Source: Rhizobacter sp. (GTDB lineage: Bacteria; Pseudomonadota; Gammaproteobacteria; Burkholderiales; Burkholderiaceae). From it: a DNA stretch of 5,411 bases. Within the stretch, counting starts at the first letter, position 1; each line of letters starts with the position of its first letter. Below, one piece after another: positions 1 through 5,411 of this stretch. The DNA is taken from contig JACMKW010000148.1 in the NCBI GenBank assembly GCA_014379885.1, positions 1 to 5,411 of the forward strand, in the 5' to 3' direction. Below the pieces are notes generated by a model. It did no database searches, was not told where the DNA came from, and saw only the letters and a program-made list of their open reading frames with translations. The position numbers and the translations under genes are program-made.

Positions 1-687
1 GAGAAGTACGGCGACGAAGTGCGCGTGCTCGACATCGGCAGCAGCCGCGAGCTGTGCGGTGGCACCCACGTGCAGCGCACCGGTGACATCGGCCTCTTCA
101 AGATCGTGACGGAAACGGGCATTCAGGCTGGCGTGCGCCGCGTCGAAGCGGTGACCGGCGATGGCGCGCTCGGGTATCTGCAGTCGCTCGAACACACCAT
201 GCATCAGCTCGCCAGCACGCTCAAGGCGGCGCCGGCCGAAGTGCCCGGCCGTTTGAGCCAGGTGCTGGACCAGGTGAGGGCGCTGGAGAAGGAACTCGCT
301 GCCGCGCGCGGCAAGCTGGCCTCATCGCAAGGTGATGATTTGATGTCGCAAGCGGTGGACGTGAAAGGCGTCAAGGTGCTTGCCGCCGTGCTCGACGGCG
401 CTGATGCCAAGGGCTTGCGCGAAACGCTGGACAAGCTGAAAGACAAGCTCAAGACCGCCGCCATCGTGTTGGCGGCCGTGGAGGGCGGCAAAGTGCAGCT
501 CGCCGCGGGCGTGACCAGCGACAGCGTTGGCAAGCTCAAGGCCGGAGAACTGGTCAATTTCGTTGCTCAGCAAGTCGGTGGCAAAGGCGGCGGTAAGCCA
601 GACATGGCCATGGCTGGTGGTACCGATCCCAAGAACCTGGCTGCGGCGCTGGCTTCGGTTCAACAGTGGGTGAGTGAACGTCTCTGA
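1..687 (+). CDS. alaS: Alanyl-tRNA synthetase, C-terminal part (5' end lies outside the window)
   Basis: This is the last 228 residues of AlaRS, the cytoplasmic enzyme that charges tRNA-Ala with alanine and hydrolyses mischarged Ser- and Gly-tRNA-Ala. The frame is open from base 1, and the protein is normally about 870-880 residues, so roughly a quarter is visible. The visible part starts in the editing domain: CGGTH at bases 55-69 supplies the Cys and His of the conserved metal-binding site, and [20 protein letters not shown] follows, typical of the family. A charged, Leu- and Ala-rich helical stretch (about visible residues 75-105) fits the coiled-coil linker. The C-Ala domain ends with the diagnostic glycine-rich [18 protein letters not shown] and a terminal [12 protein letters not shown]. 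The usual PDMAQAGG reads PDMAMAGG here. The stop is TGA at 685-687. A hairpin follows, separating it from the acetyltransferase gene. Identification is essentially certain. Confidence 0.97.
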   Translation, partial: EKYGDEVRVLDIGSSRELCGGTHVQRTGDIGLFKIVTETGIQAGVRRVEAVTGDGALGYLQSLEHTMHQLASTLKAAPAEVPGRLSQVLDQVRALEKELAAARGKLASSQGDDLMSQAVDVKGVKVLAAVLDGADAKGLRETLDKLKDKLKTAAIVLAAVEGGKVQLAAGVTSDSVGKLKAGELVNFVAQQVGGKGGGKPDMAMAGGTDPKNLAAALASVQQWVSERL

Positions 688-719
688 GCCGCGGGCAACG
701 CAGTTTTTCTGAACCATGC

Positions 720-741
720 AACGCCCGCCCCAGCGGGCGTT
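720..741 (+). terminator. Hairpin downstream of alaS, probable transcription terminator
   Basis: AACGCCCGC (720-728) pairs perfectly with GCGGGCGTT (733-741) around a CCCA loop, giving a 9-bp GC-rich stem 32 bases after the alaS stop. The sequence after the stem (GCTGTTGATG) has only scattered T residues, so it is not a textbook intrinsic terminator. A T5 run lies upstream of the stem at 704-708 and does not help termination on this strand. The position between two genes and outside both reading frames supports a terminator or an mRNA 3'-end stabiliser. Confidence 0.6.
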
Positions 742-763
742 GCTGTTGATGCACAAGCAACAC

Positions 764-767
764 GGAG
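764..767 (+). promoter_or_regulatory. Ribosome binding site of the GNAT gene
   Basis: GGAG lies 8 bases before the ATG at 776. It decides in favour of this start over the in-frame ATG at 716, which precedes the alaS terminator-like hairpin. Confidence 0.7.
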
Positions 768-775
768 AAGCCAAC

Positions 776-1303
776 ATGACCATCACCGTTCGCCGCACCT
801 CGATACAAGACGCCGCGGCGCTGGCGCGCATCATGGGCGACCCCGGCGTCTACCCCGGCCTGATGCAATTGCCGTACACCAACGAGGAAATCTGGCACGA
901 GCGCCTCACCGAAATCCTCGCGCCAGGCAAGACCGATCTGCTGCTGTGCGCCGAGCTGGACGGCAAGGTCGCCGGCTCCAGCGGCCTGCACCCGGCGCAT
1001 GGCTCGCTGCGCCGACGCCACGCCATGATGCTCGGCATCTCGGTGCTGCCTGAAGCCCAGGGCCGGGGTGTGGGCTCGGCGTTGATGGCGGCCATGTGCG
1101 ACTATGCCGATCGCTGGGCCAGCGTCTTGCGCCTGGAGCTCACGGTGTACACCGACAACGTCTCGGCGCAGGCCTTGTACCGCAAGTTTGGCTTCGAGAT
1201 CGAGGGCACGCACAAAGGTTATGCCTTGCGCGACGGGCACTATGTTGACGTCTACGCGATGGCACGATTCCACCCCAACCCGCCGCGCATTCCCGTGGCT
1301 TGA
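776..1303 (+). CDS. GNAT-family N-acetyltransferase, YhhY/AaaT-like
   Basis: This 175-residue soluble protein is a single Gcn5-related acetyltransferase domain, which moves the acetyl group of acetyl-CoA onto an amine. The acetyl-CoA pyrophosphate-binding loop (motif A) is visible as QGRGVGSALM at about residues 96-105, after the beta-4 segment MLGISVLP. The C-terminal half, with RLELTVYTDN, ALYRKFGFEIEGT and YALRDGHYVDVYAMAR, matches from memory E. coli YhhY (renamed AaaT, an L-amino acid N-acetyltransferase) almost motif for motif. So does the N-terminal VYPGLMQLPYTNEEIWHERL. Free amino acids or related small amines are therefore plausible substrates, but this is inferred from similarity. 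ATG at 776 is chosen because GGAG at 764-767 sits 8 bases upstream. An in-frame ATG at 716 would add 20 residues encoded through the alaS hairpin and is unlikely. The next gene begins 18 bases after the stop, so they may share a transcript. Confidence 0.9.
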   Translation: MTITVRRTSIQDAAALARIMGDPGVYPGLMQLPYTNEEIWHERLTEILAPGKTDLLLCAELDGKVAGSSGLHPAHGSLRRRHAMMLGISVLPEAQGRGVGSALMAAMCDYADRWASVLRLELTVYTDNVSAQALYRKFGFEIEGTHKGYALRDGHYVDVYAMARFHPNPPRIPVA

Positions 1304-1305
1304 TG

Positions 1306-1312
1306 AAGGAAG
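1306..1312 (+). promoter_or_regulatory. Ribosome binding site of the 213-residue exported protein
   Basis: AAGGAAG lies 9 bases before the ATG at 1322 and begins just 3 bases after the GNAT stop codon. This supports the start whose product has a clear signal peptide. Confidence 0.65.
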
Positions 1313-1321
1313 CGAACTCAC

Positions 1322-1963
1322 ATGACCCGGCCGTCGCTCTTCAGCTTGTGCGTTGCCATCATGCTGGTCGGTGGTGGCGGTGGTGGTGGCGCACGCGCCC
1401 AGATCACGGCCCTGCCGTCGACCCAAGAACCACCCTTGTCCGTGTGGGCCACACCGCAGGGCGTGGCGCGCACCTTCCAGCAGGGCTGCGTGCTGACTGG
1501 CGGCGATGAGGCAGCCGCTGTGGATTGGGCCCTGGCGCAGGGTTTCGAGCCGGCCGAGGCGCTGCGAGGCAATGTCGATGGCCTGCTGTCGGGCCAGCCG
1601 GGCAGCGTGCTGGCAGCACCGGGTACGCGTGGCCGGGTGCTACTTGCGGCAGCCCAGGGCCGGCAGTGCACGGTCTGGGCTGACCAGATGCCGGGGCCGG
1701 CGTTGCGCAGTGCCGTGGCTGAGGCCCTGAGCACGCTCACGGCGAAGGGAGCGCGGCTGCAGTTGCAGGTTGACCGCAACTTCGAGCGCGCCGGTGCCTG
1801 GCGCAACCAGATGCAGTGGCGCTACCGCGCCGTGGGCACCACGCTCGACCTGGGCCTGGGTGCCATCACCACGCTGTCGGACAACCCCGGAACCCAGGCC
1901 CTGAATCTGGCGCCATTGCCCGCCACACCGGCCTTCGCACCCGACGGCTTGCCCACACGTTGA
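1322..1963 (+). CDS. Unrecognised exported protein with a Gly7 tract in its signal peptide
   Basis: The gene encodes 213 residues and I cannot assign a function. Residues 1-26 look like a Sec signal peptide: a short Arg-containing N-region, the hydrophobic LFSLCVAIMLV, seven consecutive glycines at 17-23, then an ARA|Q signal peptidase I site at 26/27. Cys10 is not in a proper lipobox, so a soluble periplasmic protein is more likely than a lipoprotein. The mature part (about 187 residues) has no membrane segment and exactly two cysteines, Cys56 (FQQGC) and Cys116 (GRQCTVWAD), which could form a disulfide. The layout of an early Cys, an AVDWALAQGF helix and a later GRQCTVWA strand recalls small uncharacterised betaproteobacterial exported proteins. 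I hold that resemblance loosely. The last ~25 residues are rich in Pro and Ala. Its stop shares a base with the next gene's start, so a functional link with the exported hydrolase is plausible but unproven. Confidence 0.8.
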   Translation: MTRPSLFSLCVAIMLVGGGGGGGARAQITALPSTQEPPLSVWATPQGVARTFQQGCVLTGGDEAAAVDWALAQGFEPAEALRGNVDGLLSGQPGSVLAAPGTRGRVLLAAAQGRQCTVWADQMPGPALRSAVAEALSTLTAKGARLQLQVDRNFERAGAWRNQMQWRYRAVGTTLDLGLGAITTLSDNPGTQALNLAPLPATPAFAPDGLPTR

Positions 1964-2835
1964 TGAAGCTGCGCGCACTCCTGGCAGCTGGCGGTGTGCT
2001 TGCTGCGATGACCCCCGCGCATGCGCAAACGCTCGTCGAGTTTGCGAGCCTTGCTGGAGCGCAAGGCGGTAGCGTTCAACTCAAGGCCCACTGGTACGCC
2101 GTGGCGGCGCCCAAGGCTGCAGCAGTGGTGCTGTTGCACGGCTGCGGCGGCATGTACGACCGCAAGGGCCAGGTCAGCCAGCGCATGCGCGACTACGCGG
2201 CACTGCTCAATCAACAAGGCCTGCACGCGCTGCTGGTGGATTCGCTCACGCCACGTGGCGAGACAGAGATCTGCACCCAGCGCACTGGCACGCGCAAGGT
2301 CACACTGGCTCAGCGCCGGCTCGATGCGCTCGCGGCCCTGCAATGGCTGGCGCAGCGGCCGGAGGTTAACGCTCAACGCATCGGCCTGATGGGTTGGTCG
2401 AACGGCGGCAGCACCGTGCTGTCGGCCACCAACACGCGCCACACAGACGTGGCCGCATTGGCCGTGAAACCGGCATTCGCGGTGGCTTTTTATCCCGGTT
2501 GCGAGGTGGAGCTGAAGCGCGGCTATGCCCCTGTCGCGCCATTGCTGATGCTGGTGGGAGAGGCCGATGACTGGACGGCTGCTGCTCCATGCCAGCAACT
2601 TTCAGCCAAGGCCATGGGCCCCAAGGTCGAGATCGAAACCTATGCCGGGGCCTACCACGGCTTCGATTCGGCCGCGCCAGTGCGCCTGCGCCAAGACGTG
2701 CCCAACGGCGTCAAGCCGGGGCATGGCGTGCACGTGGGTGGCAACGCTGACGCCTGGCGGCGATCACGCGAGAGGCTGCTGGTTTTTCTTCAGGCGTACC
2801 GCAACTCGCCAGCCTTGCCCCAGAACACCCGATAA
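1963..2835 (+). CDS. Exported dienelactone hydrolase family protein (alpha/beta hydrolase)
   Basis: This 290-residue protein begins with a signal peptide (residues 1-21, AHA|Q cleavage), so it should act in the periplasm. The alpha/beta-hydrolase core is clear: VVLLHGCGG at about 55-63 is the beta-3/oxyanion-hole segment, and GWSNGG at 144-149 is the nucleophile elbow with Ser146. MLVGEADDW carries the likely acid Asp202 (Asp203 is adjacent), and YAGAYHGFD carries the catalytic His232. This is the order of the dienelactone hydrolase (DLH) family, but with Ser rather than the Cys of classical dienelactone hydrolase. An esterase-type activity is therefore expected, with substrate unknown. The mature part has four cysteines (61, 104, 180, 210), which could form disulfides after export. 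ATG at 1963 overlaps the upstream stop as TGATG and gives the signal peptide at the N-terminus. A GTG at 1816 would overlap the upstream gene by 148 bases and bury it. No strong Shine-Dalgarno is visible, which fits translational coupling. Its last 15 codons overlap the convergent cydB. Confidence 0.9.
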   Translation: MKLRALLAAGGVLAAMTPAHAQTLVEFASLAGAQGGSVQLKAHWYAVAAPKAAAVVLLHGCGGMYDRKGQVSQRMRDYAALLNQQGLHALLVDSLTPRGETEICTQRTGTRKVTLAQRRLDALAALQWLAQRPEVNAQRIGLMGWSNGGSTVLSATNTRHTDVAALAVKPAFAVAFYPGCEVELKRGYAPVAPLLMLVGEADDWTAAAPCQQLSAKAMGPKVEIETYAGAYHGFDSAAPVRLRQDVPNGVKPGHGVHVGGNADAWRRSRERLLVFLQAYRNSPALPQNTR

Positions 2836-3785
2836 GAAAACACCGTGTAGCCCGCGATCGCCGGCACCGTGATCGCCGTGCCGAAAAGAATCACCTTCAG
2901 CGAACCGGGCGCACTCGCTGCTTGCCACAACGTGAGCTTGTCCATCACCACGAACGGGTAGAGGCTGTAGGCCAGGCCGAAGAAGCCGAGCAGGAACACG
3001 CTCACCGTCAACACAAAGGGCAGCCAGCATTGCGGGCCGAGCACACGCTTCCAGTTCAATGACATGCGCAGCACCACCAGCGCTGCGATCGACATCAATG
3101 GGATCGGCAGCAGCGCGATGAAGGCCGGCATGCTGAACCAGCGCTCGCGCACCGTGGCACTGACCCAGGGCGTGGCGATGGAGATGAGGCCGAGGCCCAC
3201 CACCACCGGCAGCCAAGCGATCTTGGCCCACTTCACAGCGTGCACCTGCAACTCGCCATCGGTCTTCATGATCAACCAGCCGGCGCCCAGCAGCACGTAA
3301 GCAGCAGGCAAGGCGAGGGCGATGGTGGCGGCAAAGAGCTGGTATTGCCAGCCGGAGTTGAGGCCGGTGATGTAGTGGCCGAGCATCCAGCCCTGCGCCA
3401 TGGCGGCCAGGCCCGAGCCGGCGAAGAAGGCGCGGTTCCACAGCGGCTTGTGGTGGTCGCGGGCTTTCACGCGGAAGTCGAACGCCACACCACGCAGCGT
3501 GAGGCCGATCAACATCACGGCCACCGGCAGGTACAGCGCACCCAGCACCACGCCGTGCGCCTTGGGGAAAGCAATCAGCAGGATGCCGGCGCCCAGCACG
3601 AGCCAGGTTTCGTTGGCGTCCCAGAACGGGCCGATGGAGGCGACCATGCGGTCTTTCTGCAAGTTAGTGGCGCGTGGCAGCAGCATGCCCACACCGAGGT
3701 CGTAGCCGTCGAGCACCACGTAGGTGAGCATGGAGACGCCCATCAGCGCCATGAAGATGATGGGCAGTGCGTGGTCGAAGCTCAT
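2790..3785 (-). CDS. cydB: Cytochrome bd-type ubiquinol oxidase subunit II
   Basis: This 331-residue polytopic inner-membrane protein is the second subunit of the bd-type quinol oxidase, which reduces oxygen to water with electrons from quinol. It has about eight to nine hydrophobic segments. Family motifs are present in order: LDGYDLGVGMLLP at about 25-37, with Asp29 at the conserved LDGxDLG position; GPFWDANETWLVLGAG at about 52-67; LRGVAFDFR at 97-105; and a C-terminal GYTVFSYRVFWGKAGEL. The length is close to the short CioB type and below E. coli CydB (379 residues). The ATG (3785-3783) overlaps the cydA stop as ATGA, and GGGAG at 3796-3792 sits 6 bases before it. A longer in-frame extension upstream would lie entirely inside cydA and is rejected. 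The last 14 codons and stop overlap the 3' end of the convergent hydrolase gene. No CydX-like small ORF follows. Confidence 0.96.
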   Translation of the reverse strand: MSFDHALPIIFMALMGVSMLTYVVLDGYDLGVGMLLPRATNLQKDRMVASIGPFWDANETWLVLGAGILLIAFPKAHGVVLGALYLPVAVMLIGLTLRGVAFDFRVKARDHHKPLWNRAFFAGSGLAAMAQGWMLGHYITGLNSGWQYQLFAATIALALPAAYVLLGAGWLIMKTDGELQVHAVKWAKIAWLPVVVGLGLISIATPWVSATVRERWFSMPAFIALLPIPLMSIAALVVLRMSLNWKRVLGPQCWLPFVLTVSVFLLGFFGLAYSLYPFVVMDKLTLWQAASAPGSLKVILFGTAITVPAIAGYTVFSYRVFWGKAGELRYA

Positions 3786-5146
3786 GTCGGGCTCCCGACG
3801 GGTGTGATCGGTAGCATCTCGGGCTCGTGATGCAGTGCGGCTTCGGGTTTCTCGGCCATGTACTTCAGCACGGCGATGTAGGCAACGATCAGCGCCAGAT
3901 AGAGCGTGACGTACAGCGTGAGGGTGAGCGCGATCATCGAAGAAGGCACCGTGGAGGCCACATCGGCCGTGCGCAACAGGCCATAGACGATGAAGGGTTG
4001 GCGGCCGATCTCGGTCACGTACCAGCCGGCCACGGTGGCCACCCAGCCCGAGAAGGTCATCGCCGTCAGCACCCACAGCAGCGGGCGTGGCAGGTGCTCT
4101 GCCACCCAGCCTCGGCGCTTGTAGGCCCACCAACCGATCCAACTCACCAGCAGCATCAGCATGCCCATGCCGACCATGATGCGAAAGCCGAAGAAAAGCG
4201 GTGCCACCGGTGGGTGGGCGCCCTTGAAATCGTTCAGGCCCTTGATTTCGCCGTCGGCCTTGTGGGTGAGGATGAGGCTCGCGCCCTGGGGGATGCCGAT
4301 GGCAAAACGGTTGCTGCGTGTCTTCTCGTCAGGCCAGGCGAAGAGCAGCAGGGGCGCGCCTTTTTCGGTGTCCCACACCGCCTCCATCGCGGCGATCTTT
4401 TGCGGCTGGTGCTTGAGTGTGTTCAGCCCGTGCATGTCGCCCGCCAAGATCTGCAGCGGAATCAGCACTGCCGCCAGCGTGAGCCCGGTGCGCAACACCG
4501 GCGCGGTGGAGCTGTTGGCCTTGCCACGCAACAACTGCCAGGCGCTGATGCCCGCTAGCAAGAACGCCACCGTCAGCCCCGAGGCCAGCAACTTGTGCGT
4601 GAGCCGGTAGGGCAACGAGGGGTTGAACACCACGTCCAGCCAGCTCTTGACGAAGAACTCGCCGTTGACGAGCTCGTAGCCCGCGGGCGTGTGCATCCAC
4701 GAGTTCAGGCTGAGAATCCAGAACGCGCTCAAGGTGGTGCCGAAGGCCACCAGAAAGGTGGCGCTCAAGTGCACCCGCTCGCTCACCCGGCCGTGGCCGA
4801 ACAGCATGATGCCGAGGAAGCTCGCTTCCAGGAAGAAAGCGGTGAGCACCTCGTAGCCCAGCAGCGGGCCCGCGATGTTGCCCGCCTTCTCCATGAAGCC
4901 CGGCCAGTTGGTGCCGAACTGGAAGCTCATGGTGATGCCGCTCACCACGCCGAGCGCGAAGGTCAGTGCGAATACCTTGGTCCAGAAGCGGTAGGCGGTG
5001 AGCCAGTGTTTGTCGTTCGTGGCCAGCCAGCGCGAGCGAAAGAACAGCAGCACCCAGCCCAGCGAAATGCTGATGGTGGGGAACAGGATGTGGAAGGTGA
5101 TGTTGGCCGCGAACTGCATGCGGGCGAGGATCAATGCGTCCATCAT
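3782..5146 (-). CDS. cydA: Cytochrome bd-type ubiquinol oxidase subunit I, short Q-loop (CIO-like)
   Basis: This 454-residue polytopic inner-membrane subunit carries the hemes and the quinol site of the bd oxidase. By comparison with E. coli CydA, the key residues are visible. His19 is a high-spin heme ligand. Glu99 and Glu107 lie in GYEVLTAFFLEAS. His184 and Met324 (FRIMVG) match the heme b558 ligands H186 and M393. Trp375 and Glu379 precede the GRQP signature (381-384). Lys250 and Glu255 in KIAAMEAVWDT match the quinol-site pair K252/E257. The signature reads GRQPF where GRQPW is commoner. The stretch between Lys250 and Met324 is far shorter than in E. coli (522 residues overall), placing it in the short Q-loop branch that includes Pseudomonas CioA. 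Tandem ATGs occur at 5146 and 5143. AAGGAG (5155-5150) is 3 bases from the first and 6 from the second, so the second may be used. The gene directly follows a regulator-like gene and overlaps cydB. Confidence 0.97.
   Translation of the reverse strand: MMDALILARMQFAANITFHILFPTISISLGWVLLFFRSRWLATNDKHWLTAYRFWTKVFALTFALGVVSGITMSFQFGTNWPGFMEKAGNIAGPLLGYEVLTAFFLEASFLGIMLFGHGRVSERVHLSATFLVAFGTTLSAFWILSLNSWMHTPAGYELVNGEFFVKSWLDVVFNPSLPYRLTHKLLASGLTVAFLLAGISAWQLLRGKANSSTAPVLRTGLTLAAVLIPLQILAGDMHGLNTLKHQPQKIAAMEAVWDTEKGAPLLLFAWPDEKTRSNRFAIGIPQGASLILTHKADGEIKGLNDFKGAHPPVAPLFFGFRIMVGMGMLMLLVSWIGWWAYKRRGWVAEHLPRPLLWVLTAMTFSGWVATVAGWYVTEIGRQPFIVYGLLRTADVASTVPSSMIALTLTLYVTLYLALIVAYIAVLKYMAEKPEAALHHEPEMLPITPVGSPT
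3792..3796 (-). promoter_or_regulatory. Ribosome binding site of cydB inside the cydA 3' end
   Basis: Read on the minus strand, GGGAG lies 6 bases before the cydB ATG at 3785, within the last codons of cydA. It fixes the start that overlaps the cydA stop as ATGA. Confidence 0.65.
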
Positions 5147-5411
5147 TTACTCCTTGCTGCTCTTGACGACTTTCAGCTTGCCGGTGAACTCCAGCAATCG
5201 CTGTACCTTGGAGCCCATCTTCATCAGCTGAGACAGGGTTTTCTGGTCCATGCGCTGCACGTCGTCGAACCAGGTGGTGGTGAGCTCGATCAGGTCGTGC
5301 ATGCCGCGCATGCGATCGAGCGCGATGCGGTCTTCGGGTGTCGACGGCTCCTCGAGCAGCGCATTGCGCAGCATCGACAGCGTGGGCTCGATCTCGCGGC
5401 GGCGCCGCTCC
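5147..5411 (-). CDS. Partial protein resembling the C-terminal part of a GbsR/MarR-family transcriptional regulator
   Basis: The frame is open from the window edge to a TAA at 5149-5147, giving 87 visible residues. The true start and N-terminal part lie outside. The fragment is charged and predicted mostly helical. It begins with an Arg/Glu-rich ERRRREIEPTLSMLRNALLE, continues with MRGMHDLIELTTTWFDDVQRMD and TLSQLMKMGSKVQRLLEFTG, and ends in a basic KLKVVKSSKE tail. From memory this matches the helical C-terminal region of GbsR-like proteins (COG1510), whose N-terminal winged helix binds DNA. The DNA-binding part is not visible, so the assignment rests on this tail only. The stop abuts the cydA ATG, so it is the upstream gene of the cydAB operon and could control it in response to a redox or small-molecule cue. 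The fragment shows no ligand-binding motif that would say which. Another helical cytoplasmic protein cannot be excluded. Confidence 0.65.
   Translation of the reverse strand, partial: ERRRREIEPTLSMLRNALLEEPSTPEDRIALDRMRGMHDLIELTTTWFDDVQRMDQKTLSQLMKMGSKVQRLLEFTGKLKVVKSSKE
5150..5155 (-). promoter_or_regulatory. Ribosome binding site of cydA within the upstream gene
   Basis: On the minus strand AAGGAG forms the last two sense codons (Lys-Glu) of the upstream gene and is followed at once by its TAA stop and the cydA ATG. The spacing is 3 bases to the first ATG and 6 to the second. This favours initiation at 5143 and suggests that ribosomes finishing the upstream gene feed cydA translation. Confidence 0.75.

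Noticed and set aside
616..645. Met instead of Gln in the AlaRS PDMAQAGG motif as a functional change
   Set aside because: It is a single conservative-looking position in the C-Ala domain and may be normal in this lineage. Nothing else in the fragment looks unusual.
716..775. In-frame 20-residue N-terminal extension of the GNAT protein
   Set aside because: It would be translated through the alaS hairpin and has no ribosome binding site. The ATG at 776 has one and matches the usual YhhY N-terminus.
554..1426. Long open frame on the minus strand antisense to alaS and the GNAT gene
   Set aside because: This is a typical high-GC shadow frame with Arg/His/Gln-rich translation and no family motifs, lying opposite two well-identified genes.
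1816..1962. GTG start giving a longer hydrolase
   Set aside because: It lies inside the upstream coding region and would hide a clear signal peptide that begins at 1963.
2862..2883. Inverted repeat CGGCAC/GTGCCG as a bidirectional terminator between the convergent genes
   Set aside because: It has only 6 bp of stem, a 10-base loop and no T-run on either strand, and it lies within cydB coding sequence.
3786..4142. Upstream extension of the cydB frame
   Set aside because: It falls within cydA, reads as low-complexity Arg/His/Gly sequence without membrane segments, and the ATGA start at 3785 has its own ribosome binding site.
3240..4558. Long plus-strand open frames opposite cydA and cydB
   Set aside because: Their translations are His/Gln/Gly-rich antisense shadows of a clearly conserved oxidase operon.

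Overview
The window is high-GC DNA with long, densely packed genes and very short intergenic gaps. The AlaRS C-terminus, the GNAT protein and the short-Q-loop cytochrome bd genes together suggest a betaproteobacterium of the Burkholderiales, possibly Comamonadaceae. That placement is an inference from protein style and composition, not from a marker tree. The window looks like ordinary chromosome. I saw no insertion sequence, phage gene, tRNA, rRNA or CRISPR array.

Left part, plus strand. Bases 1-687 are the 3' third of alaS (alanyl-tRNA synthetase), followed by a 9-bp GC-rich hairpin (720-741) that probably ends its transcript. Next comes a 175-residue GNAT acetyltransferase (776-1303) closely resembling E. 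coli YhhY/AaaT. Two exported proteins follow in tight order: an unrecognised 213-residue protein with a seven-glycine run in its signal peptide (1322-1963), and a periplasmic dienelactone-hydrolase-family alpha/beta hydrolase (1963-2835). The latter pair overlap at TGATG, so they are probably translationally coupled.

Right part, minus strand. An operon reads leftwards from the window edge: a partial protein resembling the C-terminal part of GbsR/MarR-family regulators (5411-5147), then cydA (5146-3782) and cydB (3785-2790). The genes abut (TAAATG) or overlap (ATGA), so they are almost certainly co-transcribed. CydA has the known heme and quinol-site residues but a short Q-loop, as in the cyanide-insensitive (CIO) branch of bd-type quinol oxidases. 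CydA and CydB together would form the membrane oxidase that takes electrons from quinol and reduces oxygen to water. The regulator-like gene is a natural candidate for controlling its expression.

The two gene blocks converge. The hydrolase and cydB coding regions overlap tail to tail by 46 bp, with no recognisable terminator between them. I found no convincing undescribed system. The points most worth a second look are the regulator-cydAB arrangement, the convergent overlap, and the coupled pair of exported proteins.
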